A DNA stretch of 64,000 nt from Eubacteriales bacterium (GTDB taxonomy: Bacteria; Bacillota; Clostridia; Christensenellales; CAG-138), in NCBI GenBank assembly GCA_021373115.1, contig JAJFTI010000004.1, positions 1 through 64,000 on the forward strand. The letters run 5' to 3'. The stretch's first letter is position 1; each line of letters starts with the position of its first letter. The position numbers and the translations under genes were made by a program. Of the stretch, positions 27,269 to 37,053 are shown piece after piece. Under the pieces are notes generated by a model, which was not told the DNA's origin, made no database searches, and saw nothing but the letters and a program-made list of their open reading frames with translations.

Positions 27269-27299
27269 AAGGGATTCCGTTTCAGCAACGGAATCCCTT
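27269..27299. terminator. Perfect 13-bp bidirectional terminator hairpin
   Basis: Arms 27269-27281 and 27287-27299 pair fully around a 5-nt loop, between the convergent wecE-type and GltS-like genes. Confidence 0.85.
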
Positions 27300-27306
27300 C
27301 GTTTTG

Positions 27307-28758
27307 TTATGCGTTTTGGCTGCCCTTTTTCCGGAAGATCTGCCGGCGGAAGAGGATCAGGTTCATCACGACGAACAGCGCAGCCAGCGCGGCGAGCGTT
27401 ACCCATATGTTGGTCAGGCTCGTCGTCGCCGGGTCGGCGGTCAGCCCGATCGGCGCGTAGCCGAGCAGCAGCAGCATCGGGAAGCCGAATACGATTGCCC
27501 AGAGCTGCTGATACACAAGATTGCTGGCGGCCGGCGTCTGGAACAGCGGATCGATCTCGCGCAGCAGAATCACGCCTGTGCTCGCGGTTCCGGTCAGCAT
27601 GCCGTAGAGCGAGAGAAACGCTTCATTGGGATACTGTGGATAAAGCCGTTTGCAGATGAAATCCAGCTGCCAGAAGGTGGCAACCGCGCCAACGACGCAG
27701 ACCACGCTCAGCGGAACGATGAATTCCCGATGCGAGAAGGCGGAGAGGTCGATCGCCGCGATACTGGCAACCACCATGAGGTCGAACATGACGCCGGAGA
27801 TACGCGCGAGCATGAAGTTGTTCAGATACTGCCTGCGGCCCCGTTTCGTCAGGCCTTTGAGCACGTTCCGAACGAGGATCGCCATCACGGTGCCGACCAG
27901 GAAATTGAATCCCCAGATCAGCGGTTTCACCGTGCTCGCAAAGAACCCGCCGAGCGAATCCAGCCCGAGCGAAATCAAATACATAACCAGGTACGCCGCC
28001 ATATAGGTAAACACGACGAGACCGATCTGCACCGTGAGTTTATCGAGCGATTCGGAAAGCGGAATCTCGCCTTTTTCCGTAATGGTTTCGGCGGAAAGGT
28101 TTTCCATCTCGTCCGCATTCGCCAGCAGGGATTGGATTTGCCCCTTCTTTTTCATGCGCTGCAGATAGACAACTCCGCCAAGCCCGGCGGAAACGAAGCC
28201 CATCGCGGCAACGGTCAGGCCGAAACTTCCGCCGTACCGGAACGGCGCATAACCCGTCGCCGTCTCATAGACGTGCCCCCAGTTATATGCCTGTCCCGGG
28301 CCCTGACCATAGCCCATCGGCAGCAGCAAACCGGACGCCGGCCAGTTGCCGATGATATAAAACAACCCGAGCGTAATGGCAAGTCCCAGCAACCCTTGCA
28401 GCAAATAGGAGGAAACCGTGGTTACGCCCGCGTCAAATACCGCGGCATTGGATTCCTTGCTCTTCTGTCGCTGCGACGAACGCAGCGCCATGGCGACAAA
28501 ACCGAGACCAAGCCCGTGGTAGGTCAGAGTTTCCATTGTCATTTTGCTGAAAACCGGGGCGCCAACGATCTTTTCATAGGCCATGTTGGCAAACAGGATC
28601 AGAAATCCGCCCAGTACGGAACTGGGAATCATGGATTGGCGAAGGGGTTTGATCAGCCTTCGAAGCATATTAGCGGTCAGCATACCAACCAGCAGAATCG
28701 TCAGTTCGATCATCAGCGACCAAACGCCCGCGTCCCAGAAATTGTGTCCAGTTGTCAT
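27307..28758 (-). CDS. GltS-like sodium/glutamate symporter family protein
   Basis: A 483-residue membrane protein with about 11-12 hydrophobic segments. The loop GQGPGQAYNWG near residue 150 and the C-terminal GMLTGTASTGVILLREIDP match the two halves of GltS-type sodium:glutamate symporters, but the protein is longer than E. coli GltS because of a charged central loop (about residues 205-240). Glutamate or a similar dicarboxylic acid is the likely substrate; this is inferred from family. AAGGAG precedes the ATG. It lies downstream of the hydrolase-GPH transporter pair but 155 bp away, with a palindrome between. Confidence 0.78.
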   Translation of the reverse strand: MTTGHNFWDAGVWSLMIELTILLVGMLTANMLRRLIKPLRQSMIPSSVLGGFLILFANMAYEKIVGAPVFSKMTMETLTYHGLGLGFVAMALRSSQRQKSKESNAAVFDAGVTTVSSYLLQGLLGLAITLGLFYIIGNWPASGLLLPMGYGQGPGQAYNWGHVYETATGYAPFRYGGSFGLTVAAMGFVSAGLGGVVYLQRMKKKGQIQSLLANADEMENLSAETITEKGEIPLSESLDKLTVQIGLVVFTYMAAYLVMYLISLGLDSLGGFFASTVKPLIWGFNFLVGTVMAILVRNVLKGLTKRGRRQYLNNFMLARISGVMFDLMVVASIAAIDLSAFSHREFIVPLSVVCVVGAVATFWQLDFICKRLYPQYPNEAFLSLYGMLTGTASTGVILLREIDPLFQTPAASNLVYQQLWAIVFGFPMLLLLGYAPIGLTADPATTSLTNIWVTLAALAALFVVMNLILFRRQIFRKKGSQNA

Positions 28759-28859
28759 GTTTTCGGCTCCTTATGCGGCATTATCGAGTATAGAAAAAGA
28801 TGGATTCCGTTTCATTCCTGCGTCGGTCTGTAACCGACTGACGAAACTTTGTCCAATAT

Positions 28860-28895
28860 AGCATGCCATTGAGGATTTGGCAAATCCGGCATGCT
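28860..28895. repeat. Nested palindrome between two transporter genes
   Basis: Outer arms AGCATGCC (28860-28867) and GGCATGCT (28888-28895) enclose an inner GGATTT/AAATCC stem (28873-28878 with 28882-28887). There is no T run, so it is either a factor-assisted terminator or an mRNA-end hairpin. Confidence 0.6.
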
Positions 28896-28913
28896 ACAGA
28901 TCTTTGCTCTTTG

Positions 28914-30314
28914 CTAGTTCAGCAGCCCTTTCTCCGCCTTTTCTTCCAGCATTTTTTTCGTATCGTTTTCAATATTCAGGAAGAAGACAACGACCATCAT
29001 GAGCGCGGCAACGGCCATAGGCACCCAGCCGAGAATCGCGTTGATCGCGGCAATCGCGCCCGCCGGCTGCTGCGTCAGCTTTGCGTTAAAACCGTTGACC
29101 GAAAGCGCAACGGCGACAAGCTGCGTCGCGCCAGCGACGGCGAGTTTGCTCGCAAGGTTATCCGCGGTGGAAACCAGGCTGTCCAGCCGCCTGCCGGATT
29201 GCCACTCGATCAGATCGACAATGTTGTTGCGGTTGGTATTGAACATGACAAACGTAATGGTGATCGCAATGCCGACCGTAACGGCGTTTACATAGATTGC
29301 GCCGAGGGAGAAGGGATTGATCACGAACCAGATCTTGCCGAGGATAAAGATTACCGCGGCGAGCAGCATGGTTCGCTTGCGTCCCAGCGCGCGGTCGATT
29401 GTGGAAACAAGGAAGGAGGAGCCGAGCGCCGCCGCGAGGTACGCCGCCTGAATGGCGGTTGCCGCAGCGGTGCTGCCGATCACATAGGTCGCATAATAGG
29501 TGATGCAGCTCATGAGCAGCAGGTTGATCACGCCGTAGCAGATGATATACAGCATGTTCAGCACCCAGGACTTGCAGCGAAACAGCATGGCGAATACGGC
29601 CTTGGCGGAAAGCTTTTCGTCGTCGTTTTCGGCAATCGACTTTACGCGTTCCTTCGTGGTGAAAAAATGCACGACGCAGCCGAGAATACAGACCGCGCCC
29701 ATGACGCAGGCGGCAAGCAGAAACCCGCGCGAACTCATGGAGTCGATCAGGTTGCCCTTTGTGTCCATTGCGCCAAAGAGCTTCAACAACGGCAGGCATG
29801 CTACCGAGCCGATGCCCGCCCCCAGCGCGCCGCCGAGATTGCGGTATACGTTGATCGAGCGGCGATCCGCGTCGAGATTCGTCGCGAGGCTGCCCATGCT
29901 GTTGTAGGGGATGCCGACGAACGTGTTAAACAGTTCAAACAGCAGGTATACAAGCAGAGCAACCGTGATCGCCGCCTGGTTTTTGAGACCGAAGTTCGTA
30001 AAGAGCAATACGACGGTAATTGCCCAGGGTACGGCGAACCAGATGGCCAGCGGGCGAACGCGCTCGCCGTTTCTAAACTTGTGGTTGACCGCCCAGAAGC
30101 CGATCAGCGGGTCGTTGACCGCGTCCCAGATTGTCCCGATCGTCAGAATCGTTCCGGCAATCAGCACGTCGATCTTGAGCACATTCGTCAGGAAAAAGAG
30201 GTAGTAAATACTCTTAAACTGGTAGACCACGTTGCTCGCTGTGGAAAAGGTGCAGAATCCCACCTTTTCGGAGAACCGGGTGCGCGGAATGGAAAGCACA
30301 GGGGTTTCGTTCAT
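28914..30314 (-). CDS. GPH-type (glycoside-pentoside-hexuronide) MFS transporter
   Basis: A 466-residue transporter with about 12 membrane segments. Near the N-terminus the segment GTIWDAVNDPLIGFW matches the DxxxDP pattern of the GPH:cation symporter group, and the loop KFRNGERVRPLAIWFAVPW follows. Members carry sugars, glycosides or related solutes with sodium or protons. Its ATG overlaps the stop of the upstream hydrolase (ATGA), so the two are translationally coupled. That pairing with a peptidase-like enzyme suggests the imported compound may be an amide or ester conjugate; this is inference. Confidence 0.82.
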   Translation of the reverse strand: MNETPVLSIPRTRFSEKVGFCTFSTASNVVYQFKSIYYLFFLTNVLKIDVLIAGTILTIGTIWDAVNDPLIGFWAVNHKFRNGERVRPLAIWFAVPWAITVVLLFTNFGLKNQAAITVALLVYLLFELFNTFVGIPYNSMGSLATNLDADRRSINVYRNLGGALGAGIGSVACLPLLKLFGAMDTKGNLIDSMSSRGFLLAACVMGAVCILGCVVHFFTTKERVKSIAENDDEKLSAKAVFAMLFRCKSWVLNMLYIICYGVINLLLMSCITYYATYVIGSTAAATAIQAAYLAAALGSSFLVSTIDRALGRKRTMLLAAVIFILGKIWFVINPFSLGAIYVNAVTVGIAITITFVMFNTNRNNIVDLIEWQSGRRLDSLVSTADNLASKLAVAGATQLVAVALSVNGFNAKLTQQPAGAIAAINAILGWVPMAVAALMMVVVFFLNIENDTKKMLEEKAEKGLLN

Positions 30315-31282
30315 ACATTCTTCTCCTTATCCCGAACCGCCAGCAGGCGGTCGATCAGCAGACGTTTGAAACGCTCCGGCTCGTCCCCCATGGGGTTATG
30401 GCCGGACTGCTCGAACCAAATGAGTTCCTTTTGCGGCGCTTCGATGGAATCGAACCAGCCCTGTACGAGCGAGGCGGGCGTATTCTGATCCAGAACGCCG
30501 TCAAACACGAAGTAGGGAACCGCAAACTGTGTGCAGGTTTTTGGAAAATTCGTCGCGCCCACCGCATCCCACATTTCGGTTAAAACGTATTTGTAGCCTT
30601 TGACCAGACCGTACAGATCACGAATGGAATATTCGCCGGAGAGCAGAACGGGGATTACGAAGGAGCGGAAATAGCTGCGCTTTTTCGCGCTTTTCGAGTA
30701 CCCGCCGTATTTCATCATGACGCGGCGCTGCGCCATCATTCCGTCGAATCCGCCCTTGTATCCCCCGTTTACCGGCGGGCCGACCTTGTTGAGGATTGCG
30801 ACGGACTTCGCGTCCCCCGCTTTATGCGCTTCCTCCATGGCGAACGCAAAGCTGATCTCCTCGTTCTTCGCGCCGTCCACCACCTGCCCGAATCCAACGT
30901 ATGCCGCAATCCGCTCCGGGTGGCGGTGCGCCAGGTACGTGCCGAGTTCGCTTCCCCAGCTGCCGCCGATGATGAAGATCTTGTCCTTGTGGAACCGCTC
31001 GCAGAGCCAGTCCACCAGCGCATTTGCGTCCTCCACCAACTGATCCACCGTGAGCGTTTCCTTTTTTGCCCCATAGTAGGAGCCGCCGCTGCCGCGCTGA
31101 TCCCAGGCGACGATCGTAAAGGTTTCCGCAAGATCCGCGTGGTCGGTCATCACCGTGTGGCGGTTGCAGACGCCCGGCCCGCCATGCAGAAACAGCAATA
31201 CGGGATTGTTTTCACTCTGCCCCTTGATGTGAATTTTTTGTGGCAATCCGTTCAGCGAAACCAGTCGCTTTTCATCAATCAT
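30311..31282 (-). CDS. Proline iminopeptidase-like alpha/beta hydrolase
   Basis: A 323-residue serine hydrolase of the S33/proline iminopeptidase group. HGGPG (oxyanion, near residue 33), WDQRGSGGS, the nucleophile elbow GGSWGS (near 107), an acid in VFDGVLDQNTP and the histidine in SGHNPMG complete the triad. The ATG at 31282 is chosen: AAGGAG lies 10 nt before it, while longer in-frame forms lack a site. Related enzymes release N-terminal proline or cleave amides and esters of small molecules. The stop overlaps the start of the GPH transporter gene. Confidence 0.85.
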   Translation of the reverse strand: MIDEKRLVSLNGLPQKIHIKGQSENNPVLLFLHGGPGVCNRHTVMTDHADLAETFTIVAWDQRGSGGSYYGAKKETLTVDQLVEDANALVDWLCERFHKDKIFIIGGSWGSELGTYLAHRHPERIAAYVGFGQVVDGAKNEEISFAFAMEEAHKAGDAKSVAILNKVGPPVNGGYKGGFDGMMAQRRVMMKYGGYSKSAKKRSYFRSFVIPVLLSGEYSIRDLYGLVKGYKYVLTEMWDAVGATNFPKTCTQFAVPYFVFDGVLDQNTPASLVQGWFDSIEAPQKELIWFEQSGHNPMGDEPERFKRLLIDRLLAVRDKEKNV

Positions 31283-31565
31283 AACGGCATTTCTCCTTCT
31301 CACGTCGGCAAATGAATAATGTTCCATACCAATATAGCGCAACCAGGGCATATTTGCCATATCTTATGCATTCATTTTCATAAAAACAAGCGCCGGCACA
31401 CGGTTTAAACGCGCGCTGCCCGCATGCGCTCCACCGTGCAAAAGTCACCAAAATTGGCGGCTTTTCGGGTTGCAAACAGGGATTTCCTATGTTAATATTG
31501 TTTGATACTGGCGAATTATGCCAATTGAATAGACTATGGAATCGATAGATTCGTTGGAGGAGCAC

Positions 31566-32909
31566 ATGGCAACCGTTGAAAAGCTGGAAAATAACCGCGC
31601 AAAACTGACAATTTCCGTATCGCCCGAGGCGTTCGGCACAGCCGTACAGAAAGCTTACCAAAAGACCGCGAACCGTTACAACGTGCCCGGATTTCGCAAG
31701 GGAAAAGCCCCGCGCAAGGTAATTGAAACCATGTATGGGGAAGGCGCATTTTACGAAGAGGCGTTTGAGATCGTTTGGGGCGACGCATACGACGCGGCGC
31801 TGCTGGAGCACGACCTCACCGCCGTTGATAAGCCTTCTTTGGATATAACGACCATCGACGCGCAGACCGGCGTTGTCTTTACCGCCGAAGTGCAGCTTAA
31901 GCCCGAGGTCACCCTGGGCGCTTATCAGAAACTGGAAGTGCCCGAACCGGATTTCGCCGTTACGGACGACGAGGTGATGGCCGAAATCGAAAAGGAGCGC
32001 GAAAAGAACGCGCGCTTCCTCGAGCAGGATCGTGCCGTAATCAGCAGCGACCGCGTGGTGCTGGACTATTCCGGCAGCGTGGACGGCGAAAAGTTCGAGG
32101 GCGGCACCGCCGAGGATCAGCTTCTCGTAATTGGTTCCGGTACGTTCATTCCGGGATTCGAAGAGCAGATCGTCGGCATGAAAACCGGCGAAGAGAAGGA
32201 TATTTCCGTCAAGTTCCCGGAGGAGTATTCCGCGCCGCTGGCCGGAAAGGACGCCGTGTTCGCGGTTAAGATCAAGGCCGTTCAGGTCAAGGAACTGCCC
32301 GCGCTGGACGACGAGTTTGCGAAGGACATTTCGGACTTCGACACGCTGGATGCGCTCAAGGCCGATAAAAAAGCCAAGATGAGCGAAAAAGCCGCGAAGA
32401 ACCGGCAGAACGCAATTGAGAATATCGCGCTCCAGAAAGCGACCGAAAATGCGATCGTCGAGATTCCGGACGTGATGGTGGACCGCCAGATCAACTATAT
32501 GCTCCGCGACGTTGCCTACCAACTCAGCATGAGCGGGCTTACGCTGGAGGATTACTGCAAATACACCGGCACCGATATGAACGGGCTGAAGGACAGCTAC
32601 CGCGCGGAAGCGCTCGCACGTGTGAAAACGCAGCTCGTCGTGGAAGCGATCGGTGACAAGGAAGGCGTTACCTGTACGGAGGACGACCTCAAGGCGATCA
32701 TCGCGGAATATGCGGAAGGCAGCGGCAAGACGGCCGAGGAGTTCGAACAATCCCTGAAGGACGAAGACCGCGAATACCTGAGCGATAACGTGCTGGCGCG
32801 CAAAGCGGTTAAGATCGTGACCGACAGCGTCGTGCTCGTCAAGGGCGAGCCTGCCGAAAAGAAGCCCGCAAAGAAAGCTTCCGCAAAGAAAGCGGAGCCG
32901 AAGGAGTAA
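31566..32909 (+). CDS. tig: Trigger factor
   Basis: A 447-residue ribosome-bound chaperone and peptidyl-prolyl isomerase. The ribosome-binding motif region [16 protein letters not shown] is at about residues 38-54, the FKBP domain at about 150-240 ([17 protein letters not shown] ... [20 protein letters not shown]), and a helical C-terminal domain ends in a Lys/Ala/Glu-rich tail. The ATG at 31566 has TTGGAGGAG before it; an upstream ATG at 31536 adds ten residues with no family match. It heads the standard tig-clpP-clpX order. Confidence 0.97.
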   Translation: MATVEKLENNRAKLTISVSPEAFGTAVQKAYQKTANRYNVPGFRKGKAPRKVIETMYGEGAFYEEAFEIVWGDAYDAALLEHDLTAVDKPSLDITTIDAQTGVVFTAEVQLKPEVTLGAYQKLEVPEPDFAVTDDEVMAEIEKEREKNARFLEQDRAVISSDRVVLDYSGSVDGEKFEGGTAEDQLLVIGSGTFIPGFEEQIVGMKTGEEKDISVKFPEEYSAPLAGKDAVFAVKIKAVQVKELPALDDEFAKDISDFDTLDALKADKKAKMSEKAAKNRQNAIENIALQKATENAIVEIPDVMVDRQINYMLRDVAYQLSMSGLTLEDYCKYTGTDMNGLKDSYRAEALARVKTQLVVEAIGDKEGVTCTEDDLKAIIAEYAEGSGKTAEEFEQSLKDEDREYLSDNVLARKAVKIVTDSVVLVKGEPAEKKPAKKASAKKAEPKE

Positions 32910-32974
32910 CTTCCGTTTCGTTCGCTTCGATACGGCCATTCGTTTCAGTTCCCAGCAAAAGGAGGGAAAACAGC

Positions 32975-33559
32975 ATGAATCTCATTCCGATGGTCATTGA
33001 GCAGACCAGCCACGGCGAGCGGAGTTACGATATCTACAGCCGCCTGCTCAAGGATCGCATCATCTTCATCGGCGGGCCGATCGACGACGACCTCGCCAAT
33101 ATCGTAATCGCGCAGATGCTCTTTCTGGAAGGCGACGACCCGGATAAGGACATCAATCTCTACATCAACTCCCCCGGCGGCTCCGTCAGCGCGGGACTCG
33201 CCATCTACGATACGATGCAGTACCTCAAGTGCGAGGTTTCGACCATCTGCGTCGGACTCGCCGCCTCGATGGGCGCGTTCCTGCTCGCCGCGGGCGCAAA
33301 GGGAAAGCGCAAAGCGCTGCCAAACGCCGAGATCATGATTCATCAGGTCAGCGGCGGCGCGCAGGGGCAGGCGACGGACATCAACATTCAAGCCGAGCAG
33401 ATTTTAAAGATCAAGAAACGGCTGAACGAGATCCTCTCCGCGCGCACGGGTCAAAGCGTTGAACGAGTGACGCAGGATACGGAGCGGGACAATTACATGA
33501 GCGCCGAGGAGGCGCGCGCGTACGGTTTGATCGACGAGGTCTTTCCGCCGCGCAGATAA
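32975..33559 (+). CDS. clpP: ClpP, proteolytic subunit of Clp protease
   Basis: A 194-residue serine peptidase forming the double-heptamer barrel of ClpXP. Catalytic Ser lies in [14 protein letters not shown] (near residue 98), His in [12 protein letters not shown] (near 123) and Asp in TERDNYMS (near 172). The N-terminus begins [25 protein letters not shown] as usual. AAAAGGAGG lies upstream of the ATG. It sits between tig and clpX, 17 bp before the latter. Confidence 0.98.
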   Translation: MNLIPMVIEQTSHGERSYDIYSRLLKDRIIFIGGPIDDDLANIVIAQMLFLEGDDPDKDINLYINSPGGSVSAGLAIYDTMQYLKCEVSTICVGLAASMGAFLLAAGAKGKRKALPNAEIMIHQVSGGAQGQATDINIQAEQILKIKKRLNEILSARTGQSVERVTQDTERDNYMSAEEARAYGLIDEVFPPRR

Positions 33560-33576
33560 CCCAAAGAGAGGAAACT

Positions 33577-34848
<1,272 letters not shown>

Positions 34849-34859
34849 ACAAGCAACAG

Positions 34860-34895
34860 AAGAGTGCGAACCCGGATGGGTTCGCACTCTTTTTT
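34860..34895 (+). terminator. Intrinsic terminator of the tig-clpP-clpX block
   Basis: A perfect 14-bp stem (34860-34873 with 34878-34891), GGAT loop and T run. Confidence 0.92.
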
Positions 34896-34943
34896 ATGCA
34901 AAGAACGCCACAATAACATGGAATGCTTCGCCTTTGGGTTACA

Positions 34944-34972
34944 TTGACTTTGTACGAGCAGAATTGTATGAT
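34944..34972 (+). promoter_or_regulatory. Sigma-A promoter of the lipoprotein pair
   Basis: TTGACT (34944-34949), a 17-bp spacer and TATGAT (34967-34972), about 60 bp before the first lipoprotein start. Confidence 0.82.
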
Positions 34973-35032
34973 CAGAGAAACAACAGTCAATTCGCGTATT
35001 TCGAGCAGTTATTTCTCTGTCAGGAGGATATC

Positions 35033-35938
35033 ATGAAAAGATCCGTTGTAGTCTTTGCCATAATCGCCTTTACAATCGTATTGTTCGCGGCATTTTCCGC
35101 CGCCTGTGCGCCGGTTAGCCTGGTTGCAGCCGCCGCAACTTCGACGCCGGAACCTGCTCCCGCGCTTACGCCAACGCCTTCCCCGACACCTGTCCTGACG
35201 CCCACGCCCACCCCCTCGCCAACGCCCGAACCGCTGTTCAGCACGGAACGAAAAGCGGAGCTGAATCAACAAATCACCGACTTTATCAATAACCAAGGTG
35301 ATTTTACCAAAGAGAAAAAAAGTAAAATGGCAATTGCATCTGAAACGACTGAAAAATTAGGTTCGACAGAGTTGGGTTTGGTTTTTAGAGATACAGAAAT
35401 TGAAGGTTATTTGTTTGATTATGTAGAAAAAGACGGTAGTTTACTTTTGATAATGGGTTTTGACGGTAAAGATGGTAAAGGTTTTGTAACGCCCATACAA
35501 ATTCCTCTTTATTTTCTAGAGGGTGAGGCGAAAGCAGGAGTTAGTTTCGAAAAATATGAATATAACACTATATTATCACAATATGATCTTGTAGAAACGA
35601 TCACTAATAAAGATACTCAAAATTTGTTTGTGCGATTGAATACCTTAAAAGGTAATGTGATGATAATACAACCTTATATTGAGAAATTTCCTGGTTCAGT
35701 GGATGATTATATTGGTGTGGTACATGATTATCTTGAGGAACGTGATTCAAAAACAGGATTGGCTGGCAAATTGATTGATTCGGTAGCTACAAATGGAATT
35801 GAAATTGATAATGAGGATTATCATGTAAGCGATTATGAGGAGTGCAGAATCATAAAGCTAGAAAATGCGGATGACATTGAGAGTATTAAATTGTCAGAAG
35901 TAGCAACATTCGGTTTGACTATATACTATTTCGAATAA
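35033..35938 (+). CDS. Putative lipoprotein, paralogue A (Pro/Thr linker, AT-rich body)
   Basis: A 301-residue protein with a signal peptide (MKRSVVVF then a hydrophobic run) ending at AFSAAC-AP, a likely but imperfect lipobox (the -3 residue is Ser, not Leu). A Pro/Thr-rich linker (about residues 35-68) leads to a soluble domain of about 230 residues that I do not recognise. AGGAGG precedes the ATG at 35033. DNA for the signal and linker is GC-rich like the chromosome, while the body from about 35275 is AT-rich with different codon use. The next gene encodes a clear paralogue 25 bp downstream. Function unknown; cell-surface location inferred. Confidence 0.8.
   Translation: MKRSVVVFAIIAFTIVLFAAFSAACAPVSLVAAAATSTPEPAPALTPTPSPTPVLTPTPTPSPTPEPLFSTERKAELNQQITDFINNQGDFTKEKKSKMAIASETTEKLGSTELGLVFRDTEIEGYLFDYVEKDGSLLLIMGFDGKDGKGFVTPIQIPLYFLEGEAKAGVSFEKYEYNTILSQYDLVETITNKDTQNLFVRLNTLKGNVMIIQPYIEKFPGSVDDYIGVVHDYLEERDSKTGLAGKLIDSVATNGIEIDNEDYHVSDYEECRIIKLENADDIESIKLSEVATFGLTIYYFE
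35200..35330 (+). repeat. Conserved linker-junction repeat, copy 1 (copy 2 at about 36120-36250)
   Basis: The last part of the Pro/Thr linker and the first 30 codons of the domain are almost the same in both lipoprotein genes. This is where base composition switches from GC-rich to AT-rich. Confidence 0.7.
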
Positions 35939-35963
35939 TGGTTGATTTAAAGGAGTGCAATAA

Positions 35964-36872
35964 ATGAAACTCACTGCTCGCCTTATTGCGTTGCTTTTTA
36001 TAGTGCTCATTATGTTTCTCTCTGTTTCTTGTGCGCCAAATTCAATTGTCGCACCCGCCAGCACGCCAGCGCCAACGTTCACCTCTTCGCCAACCCTGTT
36101 GCCAACCGCCGTGCCGACCGCGACGCCCACCCCCTCGCCAACGCCCGAACCGCTGTTGAGCGCGGAACGGAAGGCGGAGCTGAATTTACAAATTACCGAC
36201 TTCATCAATAACCAAGGTGATTTTACCAAAGATAAAAAGAGTAAGATGGCGATAAGGACTCGTACTAGAGAATCGCAGTCAACAGAATTAGGACTAGCAG
36301 ACGGTCTGAACGTATTTATTGAAGGTTATTTGTTTGATTATTTTAAAAAAGATGGCAGCTTGCTTTTACTAGTGGGTTTTGACGGTAAAGATGGGAAAGG
36401 ATTCGTAACACCCGTACAAATTCCACTCTATTTCTTAGAAGGCGAAGCTAAAGCGGGATATAATTTTGAAACATATGAAGATAGCATTGATTCTTCTATG
36501 GCTTTTTGTAGAACTACTATAACTGTAGCGGAAGGTACTAATAAAGACACTACAGGATTATTTGTTTACTTAGATAAATTAGAAGGCAAAGTCATAAGAT
36601 TTCGTCTTTGTTTTAAGAAATTTTCTGGTTCAGTAGATGATTATGTTGGAGTGTTGCATGATTATCTTAAGGAGCGTGATTCAAAAATCGGATTGGCTGT
36701 TAAGTTGGTTGATTCGGTAGCTACCAACGGAATGGAGATCGACAATGAGGACTATCATTTAGAAGATTATGTAAATTATGAAATTTACAATTTGAAAAAT
36801 GTGGATGCTATTGAAAATATAGATTTGCTAAAAGTGCCTATGATGAGCGCTTCTATATTCTTTTTTGAATAA
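35964..36872 (+). CDS. Putative lipoprotein, paralogue B
   Basis: A 302-residue paralogue of the preceding gene. The signal peptide ends FLSVSC-AP, again an imperfect lipobox, followed by a Pro/Thr/Ser linker and the same domain: LNLQITDFINNQGDFTK, IEGYLFDY, LVGFDGKDGKGFVTP, IPLYFLEGEAKAG, FSGSVDDYVGVLHDYL and SVATNGMEIDNEDYH are shared with paralogue A. AAGGAG lies before the ATG. The two diverge most in the middle (about residues 160-195) and at the C-terminus. The shared linker-domain junction is nearly identical at DNA level. Same operon, same unknown function, probably a recent tandem duplication followed by divergence. Confidence 0.8.
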   Translation: MKLTARLIALLFIVLIMFLSVSCAPNSIVAPASTPAPTFTSSPTLLPTAVPTATPTPSPTPEPLLSAERKAELNLQITDFINNQGDFTKDKKSKMAIRTRTRESQSTELGLADGLNVFIEGYLFDYFKKDGSLLLLVGFDGKDGKGFVTPVQIPLYFLEGEAKAGYNFETYEDSIDSSMAFCRTTITVAEGTNKDTTGLFVYLDKLEGKVIRFRLCFKKFSGSVDDYVGVLHDYLKERDSKIGLAVKLVDSVATNGMEIDNEDYHLEDYVNYEIYNLKNVDAIENIDLLKVPMMSASIFFFE

Positions 36873-37010
36873 GGTTTTCTTATAAAACAGATATTTGCAG
36901 GTTACTCACGGATGCGCACTCTCTACTCTCAAAATAGAACCGCAATAATTTTCAATCGCAAATTCCTGCATAACAGAAAGCAATTCCACAAATTCTTTCT
37001 TCCATATGAA

Positions 37011-37046
37011 AAAGAGGGCGGAACCGACAGGTTCCGCCCTCTTTTT
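37011..37046. terminator. Perfect 15-bp bidirectional terminator
   Basis: Arms 37011-37025 and 37030-37044 around GACA, A's before and T's after. It separates the lipoprotein pair from the convergent fusion gene. The rest of 36873-37010 shows nothing else. Confidence 0.88.
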
Positions 37047-37053
37047 ATGCGCC

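Noticed and set aside
27637..27650. Another DnaA box (TGTGGATAA)
   Set aside because: A single copy inside the GltS-like coding sequence; isolated 9-mers are expected by chance.
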